From CAISCU01 sp943361925 (GTDB taxonomy: Bacteria; Bacteroidota; Bacteroidia; UKL13-3): 64,000 bases of DNA. Positions 44,278-52,546 of this stretch are shown here, in pieces. The notes below the pieces were generated by a model, which made no database searches, had not been told where the DNA came from, and saw nothing but the letters and a program-made list of their open reading frames with translations. The stretch is from the NCBI GenBank assembly GCA_943361925.1, contig CALRIT020000013.1, forward strand, positions 59,434 to 123,433. Reading direction: 5' to 3'. Both the position numbers and the translations under genes were made by a program. Positions within the stretch are counted from its first letter, which is position 1. Each line of letters begins with the position of its first letter.

Positions 44278-45326
44278 GCGTTTAAAAGAATTGTAGTGTG
44301 TTTTTTTTCTACCCAAAGCAGGGTATTGTCAATGGTTTTAAATTGGGTAAACTCTCCTTTATTAGTGGTTAAACTCAATACGGGTTCACCTAGTAAGGAA
44401 TTGACATTTGCTATGTCTATCATGGTTAGCTGCTCATTTAGAATGGGTGCTTTACGAATGGTTAATAGCATGGGTGTTGGCAAACCTTTAAGGGTAAAAA
44501 AGTCTTGAGGTTTCATCCATGAAGTAAAGGGAATGGTGGCAGGATAGGCATCGTACATGTTTTTGTAGAAGGGGAAAATGTCCACATAATCAATGGAGCT
44601 GGAAACCCAAAAGCTTACCCTAACTTTGTTCTTGTCTTTATAAGCACTAGGAGCCTTAGCAGCATTAATAACATAGGCCACTTCAATAAACTTCACATTG
44701 TTCTTTTGGTCGTATTGCTGCCTGCCTGTTGCATACCCTAAAAACTCACCAGCTTTGGCAATTCTTATGCTATTTTTTTCTGAGAACTGCTCATAGAAAG
44801 CTCCATGGTTAGAGGCATCAGGCGTACTTCTGAGTGTAACAGGCTTTTTAGCAACTACTAAACTGCTTGCTTTGGCATATTCAACTGCCGGACTATTGCC
44901 TTTATCTGTTTGCTTTTTAGGATTTGCAGCAATAATGGATAAGAAGGTTTGATATTCTGAGGCGCTTAATTCGCTTTGAAGGTCATCAAGCAAATTATCT
45001 TCAAAAAGGTTGGCATAATCCTTAGCCACCTGGTCGAGGTTGGTGATAGATTTTGCAGTTTCATAAACTACAGAAACAGATGTGGTATCAATACTCTTTA
45101 GCCATGAAATGCCAGAAGGGTTGATGGCAGAGCGCAGACCAATAGCCTGGCGCGCAGTTGGACTGTCATCTACTTGGTTTTGGGTGCTGTTTTTTTTAAA
45201 ATCAAGCAAAAGTTTTTTAGCCAAACTATAGGTTATAATTACCCCTCCAATCACAAGAATGCCGTTAACAATCTTAGCGGGATTGAGACCTACATGTTGT
45301 TCAAAGGTGGAAGTATTATTAGGCAT
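44274..45326 (-). CDS. Membrane-anchored structural candidate
   Basis: This 350-aa protein has an N-terminal membrane segment (about 20-38, 'IVNGILVIGGVIITYSLA'), a helical part, and then beta-rich segments, one of which ('VTLRSTPDASNHG') recalls SH3-like domains. No family was recognised. Being in the particle-like operon and membrane-anchored, it may be an inner-membrane or vertex protein of the particle. It overlaps the muramidase by 4 bp. Confidence 0.45.
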   Translation of the reverse strand: MPNNTSTFEQHVGLNPAKIVNGILVIGGVIITYSLAKKLLLDFKKNSTQNQVDDSPTARQAIGLRSAINPSGISWLKSIDTTSVSVVYETAKSITNLDQVAKDYANLFEDNLLDDLQSELSASEYQTFLSIIAANPKKQTDKGNSPAVEYAKASSLVVAKKPVTLRSTPDASNHGAFYEQFSEKNSIRIAKAGEFLGYATGRQQYDQKNNVKFIEVAYVINAAKAPSAYKDKNKVRVSFWVSSSIDYVDIFPFYKNMYDAYPATIPFTSWMKPQDFFTLKGLPTPMLLTIRKAPILNEQLTMIDIANVNSLLGEPVLSLTTNKGEFTQFKTIDNTLLWVEKKHTTILLNA

Positions 45327-45333
45327 GATTTTT

Positions 45334-45546
45334 TTATCTGATGGTTAAGTAGGCGCGAAGCTTCAGTCTGTTATCAAATGACTCCAGTTTCTTCATCATG
45401 ATTTGAAGTTCTTTGGCGTTAAATTCATCTGCTATTTTTTGCAGAGATTCGCTAATGATGCGCTCTTCTAAGGCATCATGAGGGTGTATTTTTATTTGAA
45501 CCGATTTTGCTTCGGCCTTTTTTCCTGGGCGTATGGATGGAAACAT
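45334..45546 (-). CDS. Small basic protein of the particle-like operon
   Basis: This 70-aa helical protein is basic at the N-terminus ('RPGKKAEAKSVQIKI'). The family is not recognised. Spacing to neighbours is 6-7 bp, so it belongs to the operon. Confidence 0.5.
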   Translation of the reverse strand: MFPSIRPGKKAEAKSVQIKIHPHDALEERIISESLQKIADEFNAKELQIMMKKLESFDNRLKLRAYLTIR

Positions 45547-45552
45547 AAAGGT

Positions 45553-46344
45553 TTAAGATTGAGGTGAAGGATTGTTTTGAGTGATGAGATCGAGAATGGT
45601 TTTGAGTACAGCTTTATCTTTTTCAATTTCGCTAAGCAACAAATACATGGTGCCCAATTCTTGATTGGATAGGCTTTTGCAAAAGGATTGAATGAGCTCT
45701 AAAATGGCTTCTCTTTGGTTCGGGTCTTTCTCTTTTCCGGCATCTAACTGGGCTGCTTCCTCAACTCCAGATAAGAAGTTGATAGCACTGCCTACAGGTG
45801 TTCCGGTAAAGAATTTAGCAAGCCCTGGTAGTGCCATTCCAATTACTGAAGAGTAGTATTCTATTTGCTTTTTGGCATCAAGACTGGCTTGCATATCTGA
45901 TACCTGGTATTGCAATTCCTCATTTAGTGCTTGGGATTTGGTTAGCTCAGCACTTAGGCGTTCCAGCTCTTTGCTGCGCTCCATTTCTGAGAATTTGCGT
46001 TGAACCAAATCGTTTACTTCGGCTTCTCCTAGGCCGTTAAATCCTGCAAGGCTTTTTGGTAGCTCTGCATCGGCATCATGAAATTCGAACACCTTAGACC
46101 AAATAAGAATATTGTCGTCTGCGGACTTAAATTCAATTTTTACCTTATCTGGATTTTCTGATTTATCATAACTAATTACCAAGGGTGAGAAATTGGCAAT
46201 GGCAGCATTTTCAATGCTATTGAGCTTTTTGCCATTTCTATAAAACAAGGCATTAAATACTACATGAGTATGTCCTTGCTTGGCAAAAGTCTTAATCAAC
46301 TTTGCGCAGGCAGATGTTACATTGTATATTTTTCGCTTGTTCAC
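45553..46344 (-). CDS. Coiled-coil protein of the particle-like operon
   Basis: This 263-aa protein has an N-terminal beta part, a coiled coil (about 120-160, 'LERLSAELTKSQALNEELQY'), a short hydrophobic stretch ('GMALPGLAKFF') and a helical C-terminus. No family was recognised. It may be a scaffold or minor structural protein. Confidence 0.4.
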   Translation of the reverse strand: MNKRKIYNVTSACAKLIKTFAKQGHTHVVFNALFYRNGKKLNSIENAAIANFSPLVISYDKSENPDKVKIEFKSADDNILIWSKVFEFHDADAELPKSLAGFNGLGEAEVNDLVQRKFSEMERSKELERLSAELTKSQALNEELQYQVSDMQASLDAKKQIEYYSSVIGMALPGLAKFFTGTPVGSAINFLSGVEEAAQLDAGKEKDPNQREAILELIQSFCKSLSNQELGTMYLLLSEIEKDKAVLKTILDLITQNNPSPQS

Positions 46345-46345
46345 G

Positions 46346-46666
46346 TTAGAGTATGATTTGAATAAATTCTAGTACTGGATAATCTGTTAGGTTGTTTGGT
46401 AACACAATGGCAACAAGTCCACTAAATTCTTCGAGACTTTCTGAGTAGGCATGTTCCGGGCCAATTTCTATGATATTGGTATCAGAGATAATTTTGGTTC
46501 TAAGTGGTAATTCTGGAGCATTGGTAAGGAAAAGCAGCTCATTATAGGCAGTCACTTCGTACCTGTTTTGCCCACTTAGCGTAACAACCTTTTTAAAGCG
46601 ATGTAAGCCAATGGGAATTCCTCTTTGAGCCAATTGCTCTTTTATATAAGAAATGGCTTCTAGCAT
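46346..46666 (-). CDS. Small protein of the particle-like operon
   Basis: This 106-aa beta-rich protein has an N-terminal helix 'MLEAISYIKEQLAQRGIPIG' and no recognised family. It overlaps the upstream gene by 7 bp. Confidence 0.45.
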   Translation of the reverse strand: MLEAISYIKEQLAQRGIPIGLHRFKKVVTLSGQNRYEVTAYNELLFLTNAPELPLRTKIISDTNIIEIGPEHAYSESLEEFSGLVAIVLPNNLTDYPVLEFIQIIL

Positions 46667-47124
46667 AGCTTATCCTCCTGATAAAAACTATCTGTATAAG
46701 GCTGTTCTTTATCGGCATTAGGATTAGTGTTGTAGGCATCTTTTTCAAGTGAAGTGCACCTGAGATAGACACTAATATGATAGCGAGAAAAACTGCTTAT
46801 AGGTGTGGTATCTGTATAAATACCACAGAGCAGTGCACCTGGTTTTAATTGTATATCTAAGGTTTGGAAATCATAACGATCATTCACTTCTAAGTGAGCA
46901 GGACAAGCAACTACAGCGGCAATGGCATTTTCGTTTAGGTTATTAAATTGCAGGTTTAACCAACCAATTTCTGGAAGATACGCATTGGGCTTTAGTCCCT
47001 TGGAATGCTTTACTATAAAGCCTGTACACCTTTTAAGGTAAGCAGGTATTTTGTGATTGATGTGTATGGTTTGACCACTAGACTCAACCTTTAGTTGCAA
47101 GATATGATAGCTTATAAATGCCAT
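46660..47124 (-). CDS. Beta-rich structural candidate
   Basis: This 154-aa, mostly beta-strand protein has no signal and no motif recognised ('LPEIGWLNLQFNNLNENAI'). Together with the 47129 product it could form single jelly-roll capsid units. This is inferred from predicted strands and position only. Confidence 0.4.
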   Translation of the reverse strand: MAFISYHILQLKVESSGQTIHINHKIPAYLKRCTGFIVKHSKGLKPNAYLPEIGWLNLQFNNLNENAIAAVVACPAHLEVNDRYDFQTLDIQLKPGALLCGIYTDTTPISSFSRYHISVYLRCTSLEKDAYNTNPNADKEQPYTDSFYQEDKLC

Positions 47125-47128
47125 TATC

Positions 47129-47527
47129 TCAATTCTCGTTGCTAAGCCACAAATAAATTTTCGCCTCGTAGGGATAGCCCTCTGGAGTTAAATCGCCAGG
47201 GACCGTTTCAAGCGCGGTACCATCGGTTAACCTGCCTTCTATGGCACTGCCAGCTGCATCCAAGTGTTCTTCAAACAAGAAAAACTTCTGGTTGGGGGCA
47301 ACCTGGTTTCCACTGGTAAGCAGTTTAACCTCATGTAAGTCTTCAAATATCTCTTGGTTGTTTACCTTCAAGCCAAGCATGGTTCCAGCAATCAGACTTT
47401 CCTGTGGCAGCGACACATAAATGCCTCTAATACGGGCATATTGCTTATCTGTTTGTGCGGTGATTCTTAGCGCTTCTCCTGGACTGTTCACGGTTACTCT
47501 GATTTGCTGAAACTTGTGCTTTTTCAT
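47129..47527 (-). CDS. Beta-rich structural candidate
   Basis: This 132-aa protein has alternating strands ('QIRVTVNSPGEALRITAQT', 'AKIYLWLSN'), no signal peptide and a size suitable for a jelly-roll subunit. No family was recognised. It is 4 bp from the 46660 gene. Confidence 0.4.
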   Translation of the reverse strand: MKKHKFQQIRVTVNSPGEALRITAQTDKQYARIRGIYVSLPQESLIAGTMLGLKVNNQEIFEDLHEVKLLTSGNQVAPNQKFFLFEEHLDAAGSAIEGRLTDGTALETVPGDLTPEGYPYEAKIYLWLSNEN

Positions 47528-47547
47528 GGGTTGCTATGGTAAATGGG

Positions 47548-48252
47548 TTAAGCCTTGATAACTGCGGTACCTCTTAAGATTACTTTTAGAAATGAATTCT
47601 CTGGGGCATTGGCTGCCCACTCCAAGTTAAATTCTATGGATTGCTGATCGCGAATAATCTTAGGATTATCCAATACAAACAGGCCTTTGAAGTTGTCTTT
47701 TCCTTCGGTTTGAAACACTTCGCATGAAGTATTTGGCACTAGCACGGTTCCGTTAGCTTTGAACTCAAATTCTCCATTGCGTACATAATCAGGAATAATG
47801 TCGTAGTTAACCGTTCCAGGATTGTCTGCGGCTTCTCCTACAGCTCCTAACAAGGTGATGCCATAAAGCAAGAAGTAATTGCCTTTTTCGAGCTTACCAC
47901 TCGAGATGTTAGATTGGCCAACTACCTTGTTATCGTCGTCTTTAAACATCTTTATTACTTTGGAACCACCAATGGCACGCGCTACATAATAGGCAGTATC
48001 TACAGCTTGCAAGCTTTGGTTTGCAAGGCCTTGCTGAATTTCTTTTGGCAGCATTGCAATGCGCTTTTCAAACTCAGCGCGCGAGCGTGAGCTGGTGGCT
48101 GCCGTTGTAGCCTTGGTTTGGTTTTGAATCTTGCGAAACAGTTTTTTCTTGTCGGCTGGACCACTTAAGCTGAGTGCTTCCAAGAAGTCATCTTCCGACA
48201 TAGCGCCAAGCAAGTTGTATTCGCTGGCTTCAATTTGTCCTAAGGTTGGCAT
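47548..48252 (-). CDS. Candidate major particle protein
   Basis: This 234-aa protein has a helical N-terminal half ('GAMSEDDFLEALSLSGPADK') and a beta-rich C-terminal half ('FEFKANGTVLVPNTSCEVF', 'FNLEWAANAPENSFLKVIL'), a common capsid-protein layout. It is encoded mid-operon between membrane proteins and small beta proteins. The family is not recognised, so the capsid role is a hypothesis. Confidence 0.4.
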   Translation of the reverse strand: MPTLGQIEASEYNLLGAMSEDDFLEALSLSGPADKKKLFRKIQNQTKATTAATSSRSRAEFEKRIAMLPKEIQQGLANQSLQAVDTAYYVARAIGGSKVIKMFKDDDNKVVGQSNISSGKLEKGNYFLLYGITLLGAVGEAADNPGTVNYDIIPDYVRNGEFEFKANGTVLVPNTSCEVFQTEGKDNFKGLFVLDNPKIIRDQQSIEFNLEWAANAPENSFLKVILRGTAVIKA

Positions 48253-48279
48253 AGTATAATGTTGATTATGGGTTAAGAA

Positions 48280-48780
48280 TTAAATAATTTCAAAAACTGC
48301 GGGTGAGCCTTCCAGGTCTCCCGAATTGGAATATTCCTCACTTGCGGCAAGTGCTGGTAAATCTGGATTGTAGCGGTCAACACTTAGGTTAATCGGGTCG
48401 CGGTAAACGGTAGGATTTCCCAATAAGCCTTCCATGCCATTAAAGCTAAAATCTGCTAAACCAGCAAGAAGATCCTTTTTCATTACTAGTTTTACACCAG
48501 AAAGTACACCAGCTGCGCCAACGCCAACACCTAGCATTTTGATGTGTGGATTTTTCATGAGCAAGTTTGCTGCTGTTCCCGCACTTACCAATAAAATTGG
48601 TCGGGCAAATGCTTTGGCATTAAAGCCAGATGCATTTGGATCAACCTTTAACATTTTGTCGATTATTTTGCCACCGGCTGAGCCAATTACAACTCCGCCA
48701 GTAAGCAGTGCCAAGGTTTTGAGTTCATCCATTACAGCTTGGCTACTGATTTTGGCTTTTGATTTGGTTTTGGTTGCCAT
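48280..48780 (-). CDS. Membrane protein of the particle-like operon
   Basis: This 166-aa protein has a basic N-terminus (MATKTKSKAKI), then two or three hydrophobic segments ('ALLTGGVVIGSAGG', 'ILLVSAGTAANLL', 'MLGVGVGAAGVLSGV') rich in Gly and Ala, and an acidic tail. Glycine-rich small membrane proteins are typical of internal-membrane virions. The family is not recognised. Confidence 0.5.
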   Translation of the reverse strand: MATKTKSKAKISSQAVMDELKTLALLTGGVVIGSAGGKIIDKMLKVDPNASGFNAKAFARPILLVSAGTAANLLMKNPHIKMLGVGVGAAGVLSGVKLVMKKDLLAGLADFSFNGMEGLLGNPTVYRDPINLSVDRYNPDLPALAASEEYSNSGDLEGSPAVFEII

Positions 48781-48798
48781 TTTTTTGGGTATTTATGT

Positions 48799-50652
48799 TT
48801 AAAATAATTTGACTGTTTTGATGCTCTTTTTGCCGCTCTGCTTGGTTTTGTAGGCTTTGTATTTTTTAATTGGCGACTTAGATTTGGTTTTATATCCAGA
48901 CAATCCTTTGGCCTTTTGTTTGGGCTTCACCATTTGGTAAATGCCAAAGGCAAGCAGGCCTCCACCAAGGGCAGCAGGTAAGGGATTTTGTTTGATGAAA
49001 CTTAAAATACCTCCTGACTGAGAACCACTAGTTGCTGTTTGTATGTCTGATTGATATGCCTCAGATGGCAAAGACGAACTGCCAGAGTTAGGTATGCTGT
49101 TTGTTTGAACCAAAGCACTACTATTTTCATTGGCCATAATTTGCGCCGCTACAGCACTAGCAGTAGGATCGGCAGAAGCTTGGGCTTGCAAGGCGTTTAT
49201 ATCTACCTTTTCATTTTTGCCCATCAAGCCAGTTTCTTTTAAGATGTTTATGGTGGCAATGATTACTGGCGTTGCCGCAGCAATGGCCGTTGCTGTAGCA
49301 ACTTCACCTAAGTCGCCCAACTCTCCAATGGCTTGGCCATTAAGCTGACCAGATAGGTTTCCAGCCTTTCCATTTAAGATGGCATTTTTTAGCGCGGTTC
49401 TATCTCCTTGAAGCTTGTCGGCAAATAAGGCCTCTACTTTGGCTAAAGCATTTTTACTCTTTTGCCAGGTATCTGCATTTACTCCTTTTGCTGCTGCCTG
49501 TTCTTTTGAACCATAAGCCCATTTTAGTTTTGATCCAATTTGTCCCAGGTTAAGTTTAAGCGCCAACAAAAAACCTCCACGAGCTGCAAGTGATAGGGGG
49601 TTGAATTTTACTACTGCCTTCACCGCTGCTTTGGCTACCTCTGCCACTTTGTTACCTACCTTTTGGGTGGTGGTTTTTACAGCAGTTTTTACATTGGTAA
49701 AAAAGCCTTTGATGTTTAAACCACTTAAGGCTAAATCATCAGGATCGAGCTCAATACCATTTACCGTTTGCAGGCCGTTTTTAAGGTTAAGCTGTTGCTC
49801 ATTTTTGGCCAGAATATCCAAGGCTTCCATACGCTTATCTGTGTACCAATACTGAATGGCATAGTCGAGCATTCTAAGCAAAGCTTGAGGGTCATCTACA
49901 GTTGAAACCAGGTTAGGATTTTGTGCCACTGCATTGCGTGTAGCCACTAGGTTTTGATAAAGCTTATCTAAGCTTGGCTGTTCAGAAGAATCGCCTAGGC
50001 CATGACCAGTGAGTGAGGTTGCCATTACAGCATCGTGAAAATCGTTTCCGCTAATGCCACTAAGCACAGCTACATTTATTCCTTTTAGGTTCATGGTGTA
50101 ATCAAATTTGTCTGAGAAAGATTTTTCGTAATTGAATTGTGAAACAACCCCATCAATCACACAGTACTTTTTGCTATCCGGCATAGGCACAATCACGTAA
50201 ACATGTTGCCAGGTATCAGCAGAATAGCGGGTAATGCGAAACTTGTGAGGGATTTGAAGATTGGTAAGAATGGAAGAAACAAAAATGCTCATGCAGTCAC
50301 AATCCACTCCTGTATTGCGTTCAGCCCAAGAGCGAGCAGGGCGGCGCAACTGTTCTAAGCCTTTTTGGTCTAGCTTATATTGGATAAAAGAATAAACAAA
50401 CTCCCAAATAGCTTGGCATGTTTCTACCAAAGATGCCCGCTTGAGCAATGGAGCCAGTCGCTTGGTGTCGTCAAGGTATTTCCAAACAACTTTCTCCATT
50501 AGCTCTACGGTATCGGTCACCTCACCATCTTCAATGATGATGCGATCGCGTTCCTCTGGCGGAGGAAAATACGCGTTAAAGCGACTGCCATCCTGGATAG
50601 CACGGTAGCCACTTGAAACGGGTATAGTAGGTTTATAACAGCGCTCTTTCAT
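48799..50652 (-). CDS. Transglutaminase-like protein with C-terminal membrane/basic tail
   Basis: This 617-aa protein has an N-terminal transglutaminase-like core with RNTGVDCDCMSIF (Cys118), WQHVYVIV (His150) and VIDGV (Asp167), a complete Cys-His-Asp triad order. The middle is hydrophobic and Ala-rich. Near the C-terminus is a membrane segment ('ALGGGLLAFGIYQMVK') followed by a strongly basic tail. It could process particle proteins or cross-link the envelope. Proteins of this design are unusual in tailed phages. Confidence 0.6.
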   Translation of the reverse strand: MKERCYKPTIPVSSGYRAIQDGSRFNAYFPPPEERDRIIIEDGEVTDTVELMEKVVWKYLDDTKRLAPLLKRASLVETCQAIWEFVYSFIQYKLDQKGLEQLRRPARSWAERNTGVDCDCMSIFVSSILTNLQIPHKFRITRYSADTWQHVYVIVPMPDSKKYCVIDGVVSQFNYEKSFSDKFDYTMNLKGINVAVLSGISGNDFHDAVMATSLTGHGLGDSSEQPSLDKLYQNLVATRNAVAQNPNLVSTVDDPQALLRMLDYAIQYWYTDKRMEALDILAKNEQQLNLKNGLQTVNGIELDPDDLALSGLNIKGFFTNVKTAVKTTTQKVGNKVAEVAKAAVKAVVKFNPLSLAARGGFLLALKLNLGQIGSKLKWAYGSKEQAAAKGVNADTWQKSKNALAKVEALFADKLQGDRTALKNAILNGKAGNLSGQLNGQAIGELGDLGEVATATAIAAATPVIIATINILKETGLMGKNEKVDINALQAQASADPTASAVAAQIMANENSSALVQTNSIPNSGSSSLPSEAYQSDIQTATSGSQSGGILSFIKQNPLPAALGGGLLAFGIYQMVKPKQKAKGLSGYKTKSKSPIKKYKAYKTKQSGKKSIKTVKLF

Positions 50653-51158
50653 CCTTGTAACTTTTCTGGTTGAGATTGAAAAAAGATGCCGTTTACATAA
50701 GTAGAAAAAGACATTTCTAAAGGCAGGTTTAGTGATGAAAGGGCTTGGTTGAGCTTCTTATTTTTAAAGGCATTGATAAGTGTGGGAACCTGAGTGATAA
50801 TGCTACTCACCACTTTAGAAAGGGCAGTCCAAGGCAATACCAATTCAATGGTATCTACCTTTGAAACCGAAAGGGGGTTAATTTGAATTTGTTTGTTTTC
50901 TGCAACCGATTGGCCCAGCACCTTTCCATTTAACCAAATAGAAACCACAGGCTTGGTAAGGTTAAGACTATCTCTTGTTGGGTTGTTAACTGAAATTTCT
51001 GTTTTAAAAGAAATACCACCCAAGTTAACCAAATGAATACGCGGATTCACCAAGGTAAACAAAGCATTCTCGGACACATTTTGTGCCCTAGCCATGCGCA
51101 GGATAAATAATCCAGCAAAGCCAAACAAACCTATACCTAGCAATTTATTCATGGCCAT
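50649..51158 (-). CDS. LEA14/LEA_2-like membrane-anchored protein
   Basis: About 169 aa; start codons at 51158, 51152 or 51197 are possible, and 51158 gives the least overlap with a sensible membrane anchor ('LLGIGLFGFAGLFIL'). The domain 'KTEISVNNPTRDSLNLTKPV' and 'SIWLNGKVLGQS' follows the LEA type 2 beta-sandwich pattern. It overlaps both neighbours by a few bases. Its role in the particle-like operon is unknown. Confidence 0.6.
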   Translation of the reverse strand: MAMNKLLGIGLFGFAGLFILRMARAQNVSENALFTLVNPRIHLVNLGGISFKTEISVNNPTRDSLNLTKPVVSIWLNGKVLGQSVAENKQIQINPLSVSKVDTIELVLPWTALSKVVSSIITQVPTLINAFKNKKLNQALSSLNLPLEMSFSTYVNGIFFQSQPEKLQG

Positions 51159-51390
51159 TGGTTTTGCGTTTTTCTTTGCAGGCAGCAAGATTTTCAAAAA
51201 ACTTATCGAGTACCTTTTTTACCAAGTAACCAGCAGCAGCCGAAACCGAGGCATAAAGTACCACAGTGCCTAAGGCACCAAAAGAAATATAAAGTAAAAC
51301 AGGCTTAGCGCTAACAGCTTTGGTAACACCACCAATAACTCCAGAGAAAGTAGTAAAAATAGCAGTAGCAGTATGGGCTTCTTGTGACAT
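51145..51390 (-). CDS. Small membrane protein, first gene of the operon
   Basis: This 81-aa protein has two hydrophobic segments ('TTFSGVIGGVTKAV', 'LLYISFGALGTVVLYASVSA') and a basic tail. It is the first gene of the minus-strand operon. The family is not recognised. Confidence 0.55.
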   Translation of the reverse strand: MSQEAHTATAIFTTFSGVIGGVTKAVSAKPVLLYISFGALGTVVLYASVSAAAGYLVKKVLDKFFENLAACKEKRKTNGHE

Positions 51391-51412
51391 GCGAAGTATG
51401 ACTTTGTGAGGT

Positions 51413-51420
51413 CAAAATTA
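51413..51420 (-). promoter_or_regulatory. Promoter -7 box of the particle-like operon (TAATTTTG)
   Basis: Minus-strand TAATTTTG fits TAnnTTTG and lies 22 bp before the ATG at 51390. The rest of 51391-51665 holds no gene and should carry the divergent promoter of the TAC cassette. Confidence 0.45.
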
Positions 51421-51677
51421 TTCTAACAATAAATTTCGAAATCGCTATTGATTGTATTTGAAAGTAAATGGTGTAAAATTGTTCAGATTGCTGGTAATCA
51501 AATTTTAAACATATGGCCTATCGAGAGCTTTTAGGTACTGATTTTCTTTTATGAAATTTTTGCAAATCACTTTGTGTGATCTGCAATTCTTTTATAAATT
51601 AAAATACATTCATTAATTTTTTAATTAATATAGCTTTAATTATACTTGTAGAAAGAAGGAATGAATTGAAAAAAGAA

Positions 51678-52166
51678 ATGTTCCATACTCAGGAGAAAAG
51701 AGAGGTAATTCTAAAGGCACCTATTATTTGTGTTCGGTCAGATGCTTGGCTAGGGGAGGCATATTATTTTTGGCATGACAAGATTGATGCAATTGAGTGG
51801 GGACATAATAGTAAAAGAAAAACTGGCGTGTTCGATATATATAAATCAGAAATAGAAAGTGAAAATATATTGGATACGGTTTTTAATGAGGAGCATTACT
51901 TATTTTGGCTAGGCGAAATAGAAAAGGTAGGGAAAGTTTTAACACAAAAGACCAAGAGTAAACCTACATTAAAAGAAATAAATCAATATTTTAAAGAACG
52001 TGCAGTATGGGATGAAGTTGATGGGATAATGTTTCAAGACATACCAAAATCAGATTCAAAATCGTTAATAAGAGAGTTTTATTATCGTAAAAGAATTCAA
52101 TTAGCTATTTACAATACCAAAATAATTAATACATTTGCGCTCGTTTACAGCGCTTCTGTAAAATAA
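51678..52166 (+). CDS. Putative ADP-ribosyltransferase-like toxin of a TAC system
   Basis: This 162-aa protein is read from ATG 51678, although an in-frame TTG at 51666 is also possible. The core 'SDAWLGEAYYFWHDKIDAIEWG' (given as S-x-x-WLGxAYYFW-x-x-K-x-x-A-x-x-WG pattern near 21-42) resembles small phage-defence toxins with an ART-like fold, in which a WLGxGxYFWE block is conserved. It is followed by a small gene and a SecB-like chaperone gene, the T-A-C order seen in CmdTAC-type systems where the toxin ADP-ribosylates mRNA. The ART assignment is moderate; the context is strong. Confidence 0.55.
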   Translation: MFHTQEKREVILKAPIICVRSDAWLGEAYYFWHDKIDAIEWGHNSKRKTGVFDIYKSEIESENILDTVFNEEHYLFWLGEIEKVGKVLTQKTKSKPTLKEINQYFKERAVWDEVDGIMFQDIPKSDSKSLIREFYYRKRIQLAIYNTKIINTFALVYSASVK

Positions 52167-52176
52167 TACACTGATT

Positions 52177-52545
52177 ATGTTAGACTTAGAGAAATTGAGA
52201 AAAAAGCTAGATTTAGCTTTGAATTGTGAAACTGAGGAGTCATTGACCAATTGGTTGTTGTCTGTTAGAACCAGAGAATTGTTCTCTTCTATCAAACCCT
52301 TTCACATAAGTTCCTTTAATTGGGAAGGTGCATTGGAGAGCTACTCAAGAAATGCTCCACAAGTAAATGCCTTAATACATCCAGATTTGATATTAGGGTT
52401 CAAAGGAATTACTTATCTCCAAAATGGAGAAGCGATTATCTCCGAGCAATACTTTGAACCGCCACCTGAACCCATTAGTGAAAATAATTTTCAAAAAAAT
52501 ATGACTCCGAGTTTCTCGGAGTCTTTTTTTTGTTTAAACTTGTGA
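52177..52545 (+). CDS. Putative antitoxin with chaperone-addiction tail
   Basis: This 122-aa protein has a helical N-terminus ('LEKLRKKLDLALNCETEE') and no HTH that I recognise. Its C-terminal stretch 'MTPSFSESFFCLNL' is aromatic and hydrophobic, as expected of a chaperone-addiction tail recognised by SecB-like chaperones in TAC systems. The DNA coding this tail also forms a perfect terminator hairpin (52503-52531). It starts 10 bp after the toxin stop and ends 1 bp before the chaperone start. Confidence 0.55.
   Translation: MLDLEKLRKKLDLALNCETEESLTNWLLSVRTRELFSSIKPFHISSFNWEGALESYSRNAPQVNALIHPDLILGFKGITYLQNGEAIISEQYFEPPPEPISENNFQKNMTPSFSESFFCLNL
52503..52531 (+). terminator. Intrinsic terminator inside the antitoxin reading frame
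   Basis: GACTCCGAG-TTT-CTCGGAGTC (9-bp perfect stem) is followed by eight T's. It lies within the last codons of the antitoxin gene, 16 bp before the chaperone ATG, and could reduce chaperone expression. Confidence 0.8.
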
Positions 52546-52546
52546 T

